Below, piece after piece: positions 6,649 to 13,044 of a stretch of DNA of 13,644 nucleotides; the stretch's first letter is position 1; each line of letters begins with the position of its first letter. Location: positions 1 to 13,644 of the forward strand of contig JAFGPH010000499.1 of the NCBI GenBank assembly GCA_016926135.1, written 5' to 3'. Below the pieces are notes generated by a model. It had not been told where the DNA came from. It worked only from the letters and a program-made list of their open reading frames with translations, and ran no database searches. Origin of the DNA: Deltaproteobacteria bacterium. GTDB taxonomy: Bacteria > Desulfobacterota > DSM-4660 > Desulfatiglandales > HGW-15. Both the position numbers and the translations under genes were made by a program.

Positions 6649-6835
6649 GGTTGCTCAAAAATGTTCAGAGAGCAAGTTGAGCTTGCGAAATCCCGCTTTA
6701 CGGGGGCGCCCGAAATCTCGAGGAGTGAAACGTACCTGACAGTACGTCGCAACGATGAGGGATGACCCGTCCTCCGCAGTAGCACTGCTACGGAGGATGG
6801 AGGGCAACGCAGGAGATGGACGTTTTTGGGCAACC
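6649..6835. repeat. 187-nt interspersed element with inverted ends
   Basis: The left end GGTTGCTCAAAAATGTTC (6649-6666) and right end GACGTTTTTGGGCAACC (6819-6835) are inverted copies whose mismatches are C/T changes, so G-U pairs keep the RNA stem intact. Inside are ACGTAC / GTACGT (6730-6735 and 6742-6747, 6-nt loop) and the phrase GCGCCCGAAATCTCGAGGAG, which I recall from repeats common in Desulfobacterota genomes. The element occupies almost the whole gap between the kinase stop and the RRM gene stop. Family membership is from memory; the inverted ends are seen directly. Confidence 0.7.
6770..6797. repeat. strong hairpin nested in the 187-nt element
   Basis: TCCTCC (6770-6775) pairs with GGAGGA (6792-6797), and GTAGCA (6779-6784) with TGCTAC (6786-6791). 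The stem is 12 bp with a 3-nt GCA bulge and a single-base loop. It looks like a small palindromic unit inserted into the larger element, and the outer arms recur at 9841-9863. It could act as a bidirectional terminator between the convergent kinase and RRM genes, although no long U-run follows on either strand. Confidence 0.5.
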
Positions 6836-6837
6836 GG

Positions 6838-7134
6838 CTACGTAGGCAGGGTGTCCTCCACATCCTCCTTCTGGACAATCCTCACCCTCAGTCTGCGACC
6901 CTCCAATTCCTGACCATCCAGCGCGGCTATGGCAGCTTCAGCTCCCTGGTGGGTCATTTCCGCAAAGCAGATGCCCTGCGATTCTCCGCTTTCAGGATGG
7001 GTCAGGAGTTTCATCGCATTGACGGCTCCGTGTGGCTCCAGGAGGGAGCGAATGTCCTTCTCTCCAAGATCAAAGGGCAGGTTGCCGATAAAGAGGGTGG
7101 TCCACGTTTCGTTGAAAGTAACCGTTTTGTCCAT
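6838..7134 (-). CDS. small RRM-domain RNA-binding protein
   Basis: A 98-aa protein made of one RNA recognition motif. RNP2 is LFIGNL (14-19), preceded by TTLF, with the aromatic Phe15. RNP1 is QGICFAEM (53-60): the second aromatic (Phe57) is kept, but the first is Ile55 instead of Phe or Tyr. The last strand is RRLRVRIVQKE (80-90), followed by a short acidic tail without the Gly-rich region found in some bacterial RRM proteins. Such proteins bind single-stranded RNA in the cytoplasm and may affect message stability or cold response; targets are unknown. AAAGGAGG sits 11 nt before ATG 7134 and overlaps the end of the preceding small gene, so it is probably co-transcribed with it. The stop lies 3 nt from the end of the interspersed element. 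Confidence 0.88.
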   Translation of the reverse strand: MDKTVTFNETWTTLFIGNLPFDLGEKDIRSLLEPHGAVNAMKLLTHPESGESQGICFAEMTHQGAEAAIAALDGQELEGRRLRVRIVQKEDVEDTLPT

Positions 7135-7151
7135 CTCTGCCTATGCCTCCT

Positions 7152-7356
7152 TTATCTCAGCACTCTTCTTCCGATTTCCTGGACCCTGGGGTTCTCCAGA
7201 AGCCTCAAGAACTTGGGGTTGGAAATGAGCCTGTCCACGTCCCCGGCATTCACGGACACTCCCGTCACGGAGTTCGATCCTCTGCTCCGGACCTGCAAGG
7301 GCCTGTAGGGTCCACAACCCGATGAGAAGCAGTCCCAGCCCAATGGCTTGCCTCAT
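7152..7356 (-). pseudogene. small exported protein gene with an apparent single-base frameshift
   Basis: From ATG 7356, with a GGGAGGGG site upstream, the frame encodes a clear signal peptide (MRQAIGLGLLLIGLWTLQALA, cut after ALA) and then GPEQRIELRDGSV. From there the same frame degenerates to Arg/Gly-rich sequence and stops at 7141. In the frame one base ahead, DRLISNPKFLRLLENP and QEIGRRVLR run to a TAA at 7152-7154; this resembles the C-termini of small periplasmic proteins in which SNPxFxxLLxNPxVQEI repeats occur. Removing one base near 7262-7275 joins the halves into a 67-aa protein, exactly in frame. So a +1 frameshift, or a sequencing error, is likely. The function is unknown. It sits between the dehydrogenase and RRM genes, on the same strand. 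Confidence 0.55.
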
Positions 7357-7401
7357 GGTTCCCCTCCCTGAATGGGATTCCGGCAGGCATGATCAGGGCG
7401 C

Positions 7402-8331
7402 CTAAGGGTCTTGCCGTGCCTTTCTTTCGCCGGGCAACAATGCGGCATAGACCATATCCGCAACGGGTGTGGAGACCCCTCGGTCGCGGCCCTTGCGGGC
7501 AATCACGCCGATCATGGAATCCAGCTCCGAGGGGCGGCCTGCCCCTACATCGAGTTGCATGGAAGGTTTGATGGATGGCGCCAGGTTGTCCGTAAAGGCC
7601 AGGGTCTGCTCCACAATGTCCGCATCGAGCATCACGCCGCCCGCACGGGCCACCCCCTCCACCTCGTGCATCATCGTCGCGAGCAGGGCCCGGGTTTCCG
7701 GCACGGCGCGATAGTCGCCTACCTCCAGTCGCGTCAGCGTGCCCACACCGCTGATGGCGGCAATGAAAACGAATTTGGTCCACAGCACCTTGAGGATGTC
7801 GTCCGAGATCTCGACCGTCACTCCGGTGCCCTTAAGCGCCTCGAAAATGGCCTGCAGGCGCGGGGTGGTTCTCCCGTCCATTTCACCCAGCACAATGCGA
7901 CGGAACTGGGAAACCTGACGGATCACGCCGGGGGCCGCAATGGCCGAAGAAATCCACGTCACGCCGGCCATGACGTGTTGCCTTCCCAGCACGGCGGCGA
8001 TGCGATCCGCGGCGTCTATGCCGTTTTGCAGGCTCATGACGGTGGTGTCCGGGCCGACTATCGGCTTGATGCTCCGTGCGGCCTGATTGGTGTCGCCCGT
8101 CTTGACGCAGACGAGCACCAGGTCCGCCGACCCCACCCCTTTCGGGTCGTCGGTGGCCCGCACGGGTGAGAGGCTGAAATCACCATGGACACTATGGACC
8201 TTCAGGCCTCCGGCTCGGAGCGCCTCCATGTGCGCTCCTCGCGCCAGAAAGGTAACGTCATGGCCGGCGCGGGCCAGCAAACCTCCGTAGTATCCGCCTA
8301 CGCCTCCGCTTCCCATAATCGCGATCCTCAT
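7402..8331 (-). CDS. panE: 2-dehydropantoate 2-reductase family protein (ketopantoate reductase)
   Basis: A 309-aa oxidoreductase with the full ketopantoate reductase layout. The N-terminal NADP-binding glycine motif MGSGGVGGYYGG is at 6-17, VCVKT (Lys77) at 75-79 and LQNG (Asn103) at 101-104. The C-terminal helical domain has the catalytic Lys186 in LWTKFVF, a serine-bearing PSMQLDVGAGRPSELDSMIG stretch with conserved Glu269, and the typical GVSTPVADMVYA near the end. Known members reduce 2-dehydropantoate to pantoate in the pathway to pantothenate and coenzyme A, in the cytosol; related paralogues reduce other 2-oxo acids. The ATG lies 6 nt after the aminotransferase stop with its AAGGA site inside that gene, so the two are coupled. 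That pairing, a transaminase making a 2-oxo acid and a reductase using one, leaves a non-pantoate substrate possible. Confidence 0.85.
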   Translation of the reverse strand: MRIAIMGSGGVGGYYGGLLARAGHDVTFLARGAHMEALRAGGLKVHSVHGDFSLSPVRATDDPKGVGSADLVLVCVKTGDTNQAARSIKPIVGPDTTVMSLQNGIDAADRIAAVLGRQHVMAGVTWISSAIAAPGVIRQVSQFRRIVLGEMDGRTTPRLQAIFEALKGTGVTVEISDDILKVLWTKFVFIAAISGVGTLTRLEVGDYRAVPETRALLATMMHEVEGVARAGGVMLDADIVEQTLAFTDNLAPSIKPSMQLDVGAGRPSELDSMIGVIARKGRDRGVSTPVADMVYAALLPGERKARQDP

Positions 8332-8337
8332 TTCTTG

Positions 8338-9576
8338 CTACATCCTTCCTTCCGCCCACGCCTCGATCCTGTCGAAGGCCCGGTGGAGGTCCTCCTCCGT
8401 GGATCCGAAGGAAAGCCGGATGTGCCCTTCCCCCGTGGGCCCGAAACCGCTCCCCGGAACGGTGATCACCCCGGCCTCATAGAGCAGCCTGAGGGCCAGA
8501 TCCATGGAATCCATTCCCCCCGCCACGATTCTCGGGAAAACGTAGTAGGCCCCTTTCGGCTTTTCATAGTGGAAAATATGGGACAGCCTGTCCAGGCGGC
8601 GGCACGTCACGTTCCTTCTGGAGGCGAGGGCCGAGACCAGCTGCACGATGAACCTGTCCCCCTCTCCGTCCTTGCCGTTCGTGGCCCTGAGGGCCGCCAG
8701 GGCCGCAAACTGGGAGATGGTGGGCGCGCAGATGGCAAAGGCGTCGTGCACCTTGAGGACCTGATCGATGATGCGAGCACTCGCGACCATGTAGCCCACC
8801 CGCCACCCGGTCATGCAGTACATCTTGGAGAAGCTGAAACACCCGATCAATTGGTCTTTCAACTCCGGGATGGAGGCCAGACTGAAATGTGGGAGACCGT
8901 CATAGACCAGGAAGTCATAAGCCTCGTCGGCAACGACGAATAGATTCCGGGAGACGGCAATGTCGGCCAGGGCCGTGAGTTCTTCCCTGCAGAAGACAGC
9001 CCCAGTCGGGTTCATGGGGTTACAGATCACAATGGCCTTGGTTCTCTCCGTCACGGCCCTCCTGAAACCTTGGATGTCCAGCTTCCATCCCTCGTCCTCG
9101 ATGAGAGGCACGAATACAGGAACCCCCTCTGCAAAAAGGATCTGCTCGATGTGGGAGGAATAGTTGGGGCAAGGGAGCAGCACCTCGTCTCCTCGTTCGA
9201 CGATGGTGCTGAGACCGGCGGCAATGGCCTCCATGGCCCCGCAACTGACGAAGATCTCGGTTTCCGGGTCTGCCGTAAAACCCTTTGTTTGCCGGAGGCG
9301 ATTGGCGATGGCCTCCTTCAGTGCAGGAAGCCCCGGCTGGAGAGAGTATTTCCCGATGGAGTCATCCTTTTGGAGCGCCTCGATCACGGCCTCGCGGATG
9401 AAGTCGGGGGTGGCAAAGGAGGGGATCCCCTGGCCCAGGGAGACGGCCCCTTCCACCTTGCTGGCCAGTACCGGCATCTGCTTGATGGCGGATACGCTGA
9501 TCTGGGCCACCCGCCTGGCAATGCCGGTGGTGTCTTCAACTCGCCCAACGCTTCTGTAAACCGAACGGTTGACCAT
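8338..9576 (-). CDS. PLP-dependent class I/II aminotransferase
   Basis: A 412-aa fold-type I aminotransferase of the aspartate aminotransferase-like group. In 412-aa numbering: VSLGQGIPSFATPDFI (45-60), KYSLQPGLPALKEAIA (76-91, substrate and cofactor pocket), NPTG Asn189, VADEAYDFLVYDG with Asp217 and Tyr220, PLP lysine Lys251 in SFSKMYCMTGWRVGY with Arg259, and HIRLSF with the carboxylate-binding Arg387. It moves amino groups between an amino acid and a 2-oxo acid in the cytosol; the substrate is not predictable. The frame is open to an ATG at 9636, but 9576 has a strong AAGGGAG site 3-4 nt ahead and fits the family, so I chose it. It heads the apparent minus-strand group with the reductase-type gene 6 nt downstream. 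Confidence 0.88.
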   Translation of the reverse strand: MVNRSVYRSVGRVEDTTGIARRVAQISVSAIKQMPVLASKVEGAVSLGQGIPSFATPDFIREAVIEALQKDDSIGKYSLQPGLPALKEAIANRLRQTKGFTADPETEIFVSCGAMEAIAAGLSTIVERGDEVLLPCPNYSSHIEQILFAEGVPVFVPLIEDEGWKLDIQGFRRAVTERTKAIVICNPMNPTGAVFCREELTALADIAVSRNLFVVADEAYDFLVYDGLPHFSLASIPELKDQLIGCFSFSKMYCMTGWRVGYMVASARIIDQVLKVHDAFAICAPTISQFAALAALRATNGKDGEGDRFIVQLVSALASRRNVTCRRLDRLSHIFHYEKPKGAYYVFPRIVAGGMDSMDLALRLLYEAGVITVPGSGFGPTGEGHIRLSFGSTEEDLHRAFDRIEAWAEGRM

Positions 9577-9840
9577 GGTCTCCCTTCCCAGGGGCTTTGG
9601 TGTCGTGATTCTATGGTCTTCCTGCCATGAGCGCAACCGTTATTTCTCCACAAGTCTTGATGGTTATTGTCGCGGCAGTGAGGCATTCGGGCAGGTATCG
9701 GTCAGAATCGCTCGTTCACGAAATGCCTTAAGGGTCACAAGATGGCCCAACCTGAACGCATTTCCATTTGCCGCAACAAACAAACACAAGCAGGTCGGAC
9801 TGGAAGCCACGGTCTCCCGACAGCGGAAGAATGCCGGGTG
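9577..9840. other. intergenic DNA with no gene seen
   Basis: No convincing coding sequence in either strand. The one structure found is an inverted repeat, AGGCATT (9681-9687) and AATGCCT (9722-9728), separated by 34 nt. Reading frames that cross it have repeat-like, low-complexity character and no family resemblance. The promoter for the minus-strand aminotransferase group should lie here, but I cannot point to a convincing one. Confidence 0.4.
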
Positions 9841-9925
9841 TCCTCCGAAGCCTTAGCGGAGGAGGACTGGAGGTTCGGCGGGTTACGCCGTACCACAGGT
9901 ACCGCGGGCTCCTGCCCGTGGGGCT
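9841..9925. repeat. cluster of hairpin-forming repeat units
   Basis: Several palindromes are packed together. TCCTCCG (9841-9847) and CGGAGGA (9857-9863) have a 9-nt AAGCCTTAG loop, a unit I recall as a recurring small repeat in Desulfobacterota and other environmental genomes. GTACC (9890-9894) and GGTAC (9898-9902) have a 3-nt loop, and CGGGC / GCCCG lie just after. The first unit shares its outer arms with the nested hairpin at 6770-6797. Open frames across this block look like translated repeat, not genes. Confidence 0.55.
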
Positions 9926-9966
9926 CCGCGAGTAAGGTTTCCGGTCCGGAGGAGGAAAAGTATTGC

Positions 9967-9996
9967 TTGACAGGCAAACCACCTAATGGTATTAGG
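9967..9996 (+). promoter_or_regulatory. promoter-like site with palindromic operator CCTAAT-N3-ATTAGG
   Basis: A perfect TTGACA (9967-9972), 17-nt spacing and TATTAG (9990-9995) form a good sigma70 promoter reading toward the TetR gene. A perfect palindrome, CCTAAT (9982-9987) and ATTAGG (9991-9996) around GGT, covers the -10. The leader to the TetR start would be about 260 nt. CCTAAT also occurs at 10171-10176 and 10239-10244, suggesting multiple regulator contacts. Autoregulation by the TetR protein is a hypothesis. Confidence 0.5.
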
Positions 9997-10084
9997 CAAA
10001 AACGATCATTCATTATCGGTAGTGCCATTAAATACGTTATTACAATATGATGACATTCCTAACCGCAATAGAAAATTTAGGGTC

Positions 10085-10156
10085 TACACCATTTCATAGC
10101 CGTATTTCTTTACATCTGGCGCGATCTTGCTCATCCAATAAGACCAACCTTTCTCA
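10085..10156 (-). pseudogene. short remnant of an unidentified gene end
   Basis: On the minus strand a 24-codon stretch ends with WSYWMSKIAPDVKKYGYEMV and TAG at 10087-10085. Two adjacent stops lie a few codons upstream, and beyond them the DNA is AT-rich with no coding character. The residue mix (three Tyr, two Trp, patterned Lys and hydrophobics) looks like a real protein C-terminus, in contrast to the surrounding DNA. No family is recognised. It could also be a short peptide beginning at the internal ATG (16 codons), but no Shine-Dalgarno supports this. Confidence 0.3.
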
Positions 10157-10181
10157 CTTTACTAAGGATGCCTAATAACTT

Positions 10182-10214
10182 TTAATTGAATTAATACGAC
10201 AAGTTATAAATAAT
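10182..10214 (+). promoter_or_regulatory. second, weaker promoter candidate with palindrome, before TetR gene
   Basis: TTGAAT (10186-10191), 17 nt, then AATAAT (10209-10214) in an AT-rich leader. The -35 lies in the palindrome TTAATT-G-AATTAA (10182-10194, 6-bp arms). The AT-richness makes chance matches easy, so this is weaker than the site at 9967-9996. Confidence 0.25.
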
Positions 10215-10221
10215 AGCGGGA

Positions 10222-10257
10222 CTTAGATGTAATTCCTTCCTAATGAATCTAAGGTGA
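10222..10257 (+). promoter_or_regulatory. inverted repeat overlapping the TetR gene ribosome binding site
   Basis: CTTAGAT (10222-10228) and ATCTAAG (10247-10253) are perfect 7-bp arms around 18 nt. The right arm runs into AAGGTGA (10251-10257), the ribosome binding site for ATG 10264. In RNA the stem would hide part of this site; in DNA it could be a regulator site. Confidence 0.4.
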
Positions 10258-10263
10258 TTTCCC

Positions 10264-10986
10264 ATGGCTGCCAGGGGTTCTAAAGAGGACGCAAAGACAC
10301 GCATCATTGATTCGGCCAAGAAGCTTTTTGCCGAGCAAGGGTTTCTGAAGACCACCGTAGTGGATATTTGCAGGCAGGCCGGGCTGTCAGAGGCGGCCCT
10401 CTATGAGTATTTTCAAGGGAAAGAAGACCTTCTCCTCACCATCCCCCAACTCTGGGTCTCCGACCTGATCGGCGACCTGAAGGAACAGTTGTTCGGCATC
10501 AAGGGCGCGGTGAACAAGCTTCGAAAATTCCTCTGGTGGAACCTGAGAAGGATCGAGCAGGCGCCCCTGGATGCCAAGATCGTATACCTCTTTCTGAAGA
10601 CCAACGCCAACTTCCTGCAGACGGAAGTCTATGCCAATGTCAGGGACTTGTATTCCCATCTCATCGAGATCTTCGAAGAAGGCAGGGCAACCGGGGAGAT
10701 GAGGTCCGACCTCAATCCCTACCTTGCCAGGGACATCATCGTGGGTACCATGGACCACATCGTGATTCGCTGGTTGCTCAAGGACATGTCCTATTCGATT
10801 TTTGACAACCTGGAGGAGACCTTTCAGCTTATGGTGGACGGTTTTCGGACGTCCCAGGCGACCCTTGCCGTGGAGGGTCAAAATATGGAAAGGGCAGGAC
10901 AGGAGGAGGGTGTCAACAGTTCAGAGGACAGGATCAGCGCAACGGAGAAACGGGAAAACGAGATCTTTGAGAACGTGGGTATGTGA
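10264..10986 (+). CDS. TetR/AcrR-family transcriptional regulator
   Basis: A 240-aa one-component regulator. The N-terminal DNA-binding domain is typical: TRIIDSAKKLFAEQGF (12-27), then the helix-turn-helix TVVDICRQAGLSEAALYEYF (31-50) and GKEDLL (52-57). The remaining helices (about 60-205) form the ligand-binding and dimerisation part, with no motif that reveals the ligand; they include several aromatic and hydrophobic residues. A charged, low-complexity tail (about 208-240, with runs of Glu and Ser) extends beyond the usual 190-210 aa. ATG 10264 is preceded by AAGGTGA at suitable distance. It lies 55 nt upstream of the OYE-type reductase gene on the same strand, so it probably controls this operon and itself; inverted repeats in the leader are candidate sites. 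TetR proteins beside acyl-CoA genes often sense acyl-CoAs, which is inference here. Confidence 0.9.
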   Translation: MAARGSKEDAKTRIIDSAKKLFAEQGFLKTTVVDICRQAGLSEAALYEYFQGKEDLLLTIPQLWVSDLIGDLKEQLFGIKGAVNKLRKFLWWNLRRIEQAPLDAKIVYLFLKTNANFLQTEVYANVRDLYSHLIEIFEEGRATGEMRSDLNPYLARDIIVGTMDHIVIRWLLKDMSYSIFDNLEETFQLMVDGFRTSQATLAVEGQNMERAGQEEGVNSSEDRISATEKRENEIFENVGM

Positions 10987-11041
10987 AACCTCAGGACAAA
11001 GGGCAATTTCTTAACGGTGAATTCCACGAGGAGGGTGAAAG

Positions 11042-13030
11042 ATGGCAAAGGTATTGTTTGAATGGGACTATTCAAAGTACCCGGGGGCAAAGAAATTCCC
11101 CCATCTCTTCAAACCGATTCAGGTGGGCAACCTCATGGTCCCGAACCGGATCGTCTACGCCGCCACCGAGGACAACCTCAACAGCCATGACGGATTCGTG
11201 ACCGATGCGGACGTGGCCTACATCCGAAACAGGGCAAGGGGAGTCGTGGGCGGCATGTGTTTCATGCAGGGCGTCTACATGGACGAAGCCAGGAAAGGCC
11301 AGGGCTATGTGGGCCAGGCCGCGGCGTGGGATGACAAATTCATCCCGGGCCTCAAACGACTTGCCGACGTGATCCACGAGGAAAAGGCCATTGCCGGTTA
11401 TCAGCTCATGGACTGCGGCCGGGTGGGCGCGGTGGAGGTTGAATACGGCAAAGGTCCCTCCGCGGTCCCCCAGCGCCTGCGGATCTTCCGGCCCATGCAC
11501 GAGATGACCAAGGACGAGATCAAGGAGATGATCCAGCAGAGTCTCGATGCAGCCAGGAGGGGGCTGGAGGCGGGTTTCGACGTGATCGAGATCTCGGGCA
11601 TCGTGGGCTACCTTGTCTCCAACTTCATCTCCAGCTACACCAACCGCAGGACCGACGAGTACGGCGGTGACATCCGGGGCAGGTGCCGGTCGGTGGTGGA
11701 GATCATCCAGGGTCTCAAGAAGCTCTGTCCCCCGGAGGTGCCCATCGGCATCCGCCTCTGCGCCGAGGAACTCCTGGATGATGTGCGCGGAAACACGCCC
11801 GAGGAATCCATGGAGAGCTACAAAATCTGCGAGGAGGCGGGCATCGACTACATCAGTGTCACCGCCGGGTGGCAGGAGTCCATCGTGCCGGTCATCAGCC
11901 GGGATGTGCCCCAAGGGAGCTGGCTCCATCTGGCCAAGAGGGCCAAGGAGAACGTGAAGGTGCCCATCATGATGGCCTATAGGCTTTTCGACCCCGCCAT
12001 TCCCCACAAGGCCATCGAGAAGGGCGATCTGGACATGTGGGAGATGTGCCGTCCCATGATCGCCGACCCCTTCATGCCCAAGAAGGTGCTGGAGGGAAAC
12101 GAGGAGGACATCCGGTGGTGCGTGGCATGCAACCTCTGTCTTGCGAGGCTTTTCAGGGACGCGCCCATGACCTGCTACATCAACCCGCTCTGTGCCCATG
12201 AGCACGACGAGCGGTACACCAACCCGCCTCCTGCGGAGGAGAAGAAGAACATCATGATCGTGGGTGCGGGCCCGGCCGGCCTGGAATGCGCCTATGTGGC
12301 CGCCCGGAGAGGCCACGAGGTCCACGTCTACGACAAGCGGAAGGAACTGGGTGGTACCCTCATCGAGGCCTCGAAGGCCCCTTACGGGGATGAAGAGCTC
12401 TTCACCTGCATCAGATACCAGAAGGTCCAGTGCGATAAGGCGGGGGTCCAGTTCCATCTGGGGACGGAAGTGACCGAGGACCTCATCAAGGACGAACTGC
12501 CCGACAGCGTGGTGCTCGCCACCGGGCCGAAGTACTCCCAGTTCCAAGCCGCCGGCGCCGAGAAGGTGAACCAGGTGAACGTGCTGGATGTGCTGAGGGG
12601 GGATGCCAAGGTGGGCGAGAGCATTGTCGTCTGGGGTAACCGCAAGCCCGGCATCGGCGTTGCCCTCTCCCTGGCGAAGCAAAGCAAGAAAGTGACCATC
12701 GTGGGCAAGGAAAAATCCGCAGGCTTCGATATCAACCCCTCTTTCAAGTGGCGCTACATGATCTACCTCCGGCAGAACGGGGTGAAGGCTTACAATGACT
12801 GCACCATCGATGAGGTCGGACAGGGTGAAATCATCGTGAAGACCTATGACGGTTATCGCTTCCCGGTGAAATGCGACACCATCGTCGTCAGCGAGCGAGA
12901 ACCCAACGAGAGCTTGAAGAATGTGGTTCAGGGAGAAGGGATCGAGCTCTACGTCGTTGGAGACGCATTGGTACCCCGCAACCTTTCCAGCGCGGTCCAT
13001 GACGGCTTTAAAATCGGTATCAGGATATAA
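11042..13030 (+). CDS. OYE / 2,4-dienoyl-CoA reductase-type iron-sulfur flavoenzyme (NADH:flavin oxidoreductase)
   Basis: A 662-aa enzyme with three parts. Residues about 20-350 are an FMN-binding TIM barrel: NRIVYAATEDN (35-45), GYLVSNFISSYTNRRTDEYGG (189-209; Tyr190 at the family's active-site position). The [4Fe-4S] site is Cys360, 363, 366 and 378 in CVACNLC plus MTC, spaced x2-x2-x11; dienoyl-CoA reductase has x2-x3-x11, while the shorter second gap is as in trimethylamine dehydrogenase. Residues 400-662 carry an FAD-binding Rossmann motif, IMIVGAGPAGLECAY (404-418), and a second, degenerate one, VVWGNRKPGIGVALSLA (529-545). The usual HAG after the barrel strand is QLMDCGRVG. It should pass hydride or electrons from NAD(P)H or ferredoxin through FAD and Fe-S to FMN. 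Enoyl-CoA, enoate and 2-naphthoyl-CoA reductases share this architecture; the substrate is undetermined. GAGGAGGG precedes the ATG. Confidence 0.88.
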   Translation: MAKVLFEWDYSKYPGAKKFPHLFKPIQVGNLMVPNRIVYAATEDNLNSHDGFVTDADVAYIRNRARGVVGGMCFMQGVYMDEARKGQGYVGQAAAWDDKFIPGLKRLADVIHEEKAIAGYQLMDCGRVGAVEVEYGKGPSAVPQRLRIFRPMHEMTKDEIKEMIQQSLDAARRGLEAGFDVIEISGIVGYLVSNFISSYTNRRTDEYGGDIRGRCRSVVEIIQGLKKLCPPEVPIGIRLCAEELLDDVRGNTPEESMESYKICEEAGIDYISVTAGWQESIVPVISRDVPQGSWLHLAKRAKENVKVPIMMAYRLFDPAIPHKAIEKGDLDMWEMCRPMIADPFMPKKVLEGNEEDIRWCVACNLCLARLFRDAPMTCYINPLCAHEHDERYTNPPPAEEKKNIMIVGAGPAGLECAYVAARRGHEVHVYDKRKELGGTLIEASKAPYGDEELFTCIRYQKVQCDKAGVQFHLGTEVTEDLIKDELPDSVVLATGPKYSQFQAAGAEKVNQVNVLDVLRGDAKVGESIVVWGNRKPGIGVALSLAKQSKKVTIVGKEKSAGFDINPSFKWRYMIYLRQNGVKAYNDCTIDEVGQGEIIVKTYDGYRFPVKCDTIVVSEREPNESLKNVVQGEGIELYVVGDALVPRNLSSAVHDGFKIGIRI

Positions 13031-13044
13031 AGAGGAGGTCAACC

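Noticed and set aside
7411..8169. 252-codon open frame antisense to the ketopantoate reductase gene
   Set aside because: The minus strand holds the complete reductase with its motifs; the opposite frame is an antisense shadow.
9841..9925. CRISPR array
   Set aside because: Hairpin units are close together, but there are no regularly spaced identical repeats with unique spacers.
9742..10050. 102-codon frame across the hairpin cluster
   Set aside because: It translates palindromic repeat units (SSEALAEED type sequence on one strand, SSAKASED on the other), which I read as repeat DNA rather than a gene, and it has no ribosome binding site.
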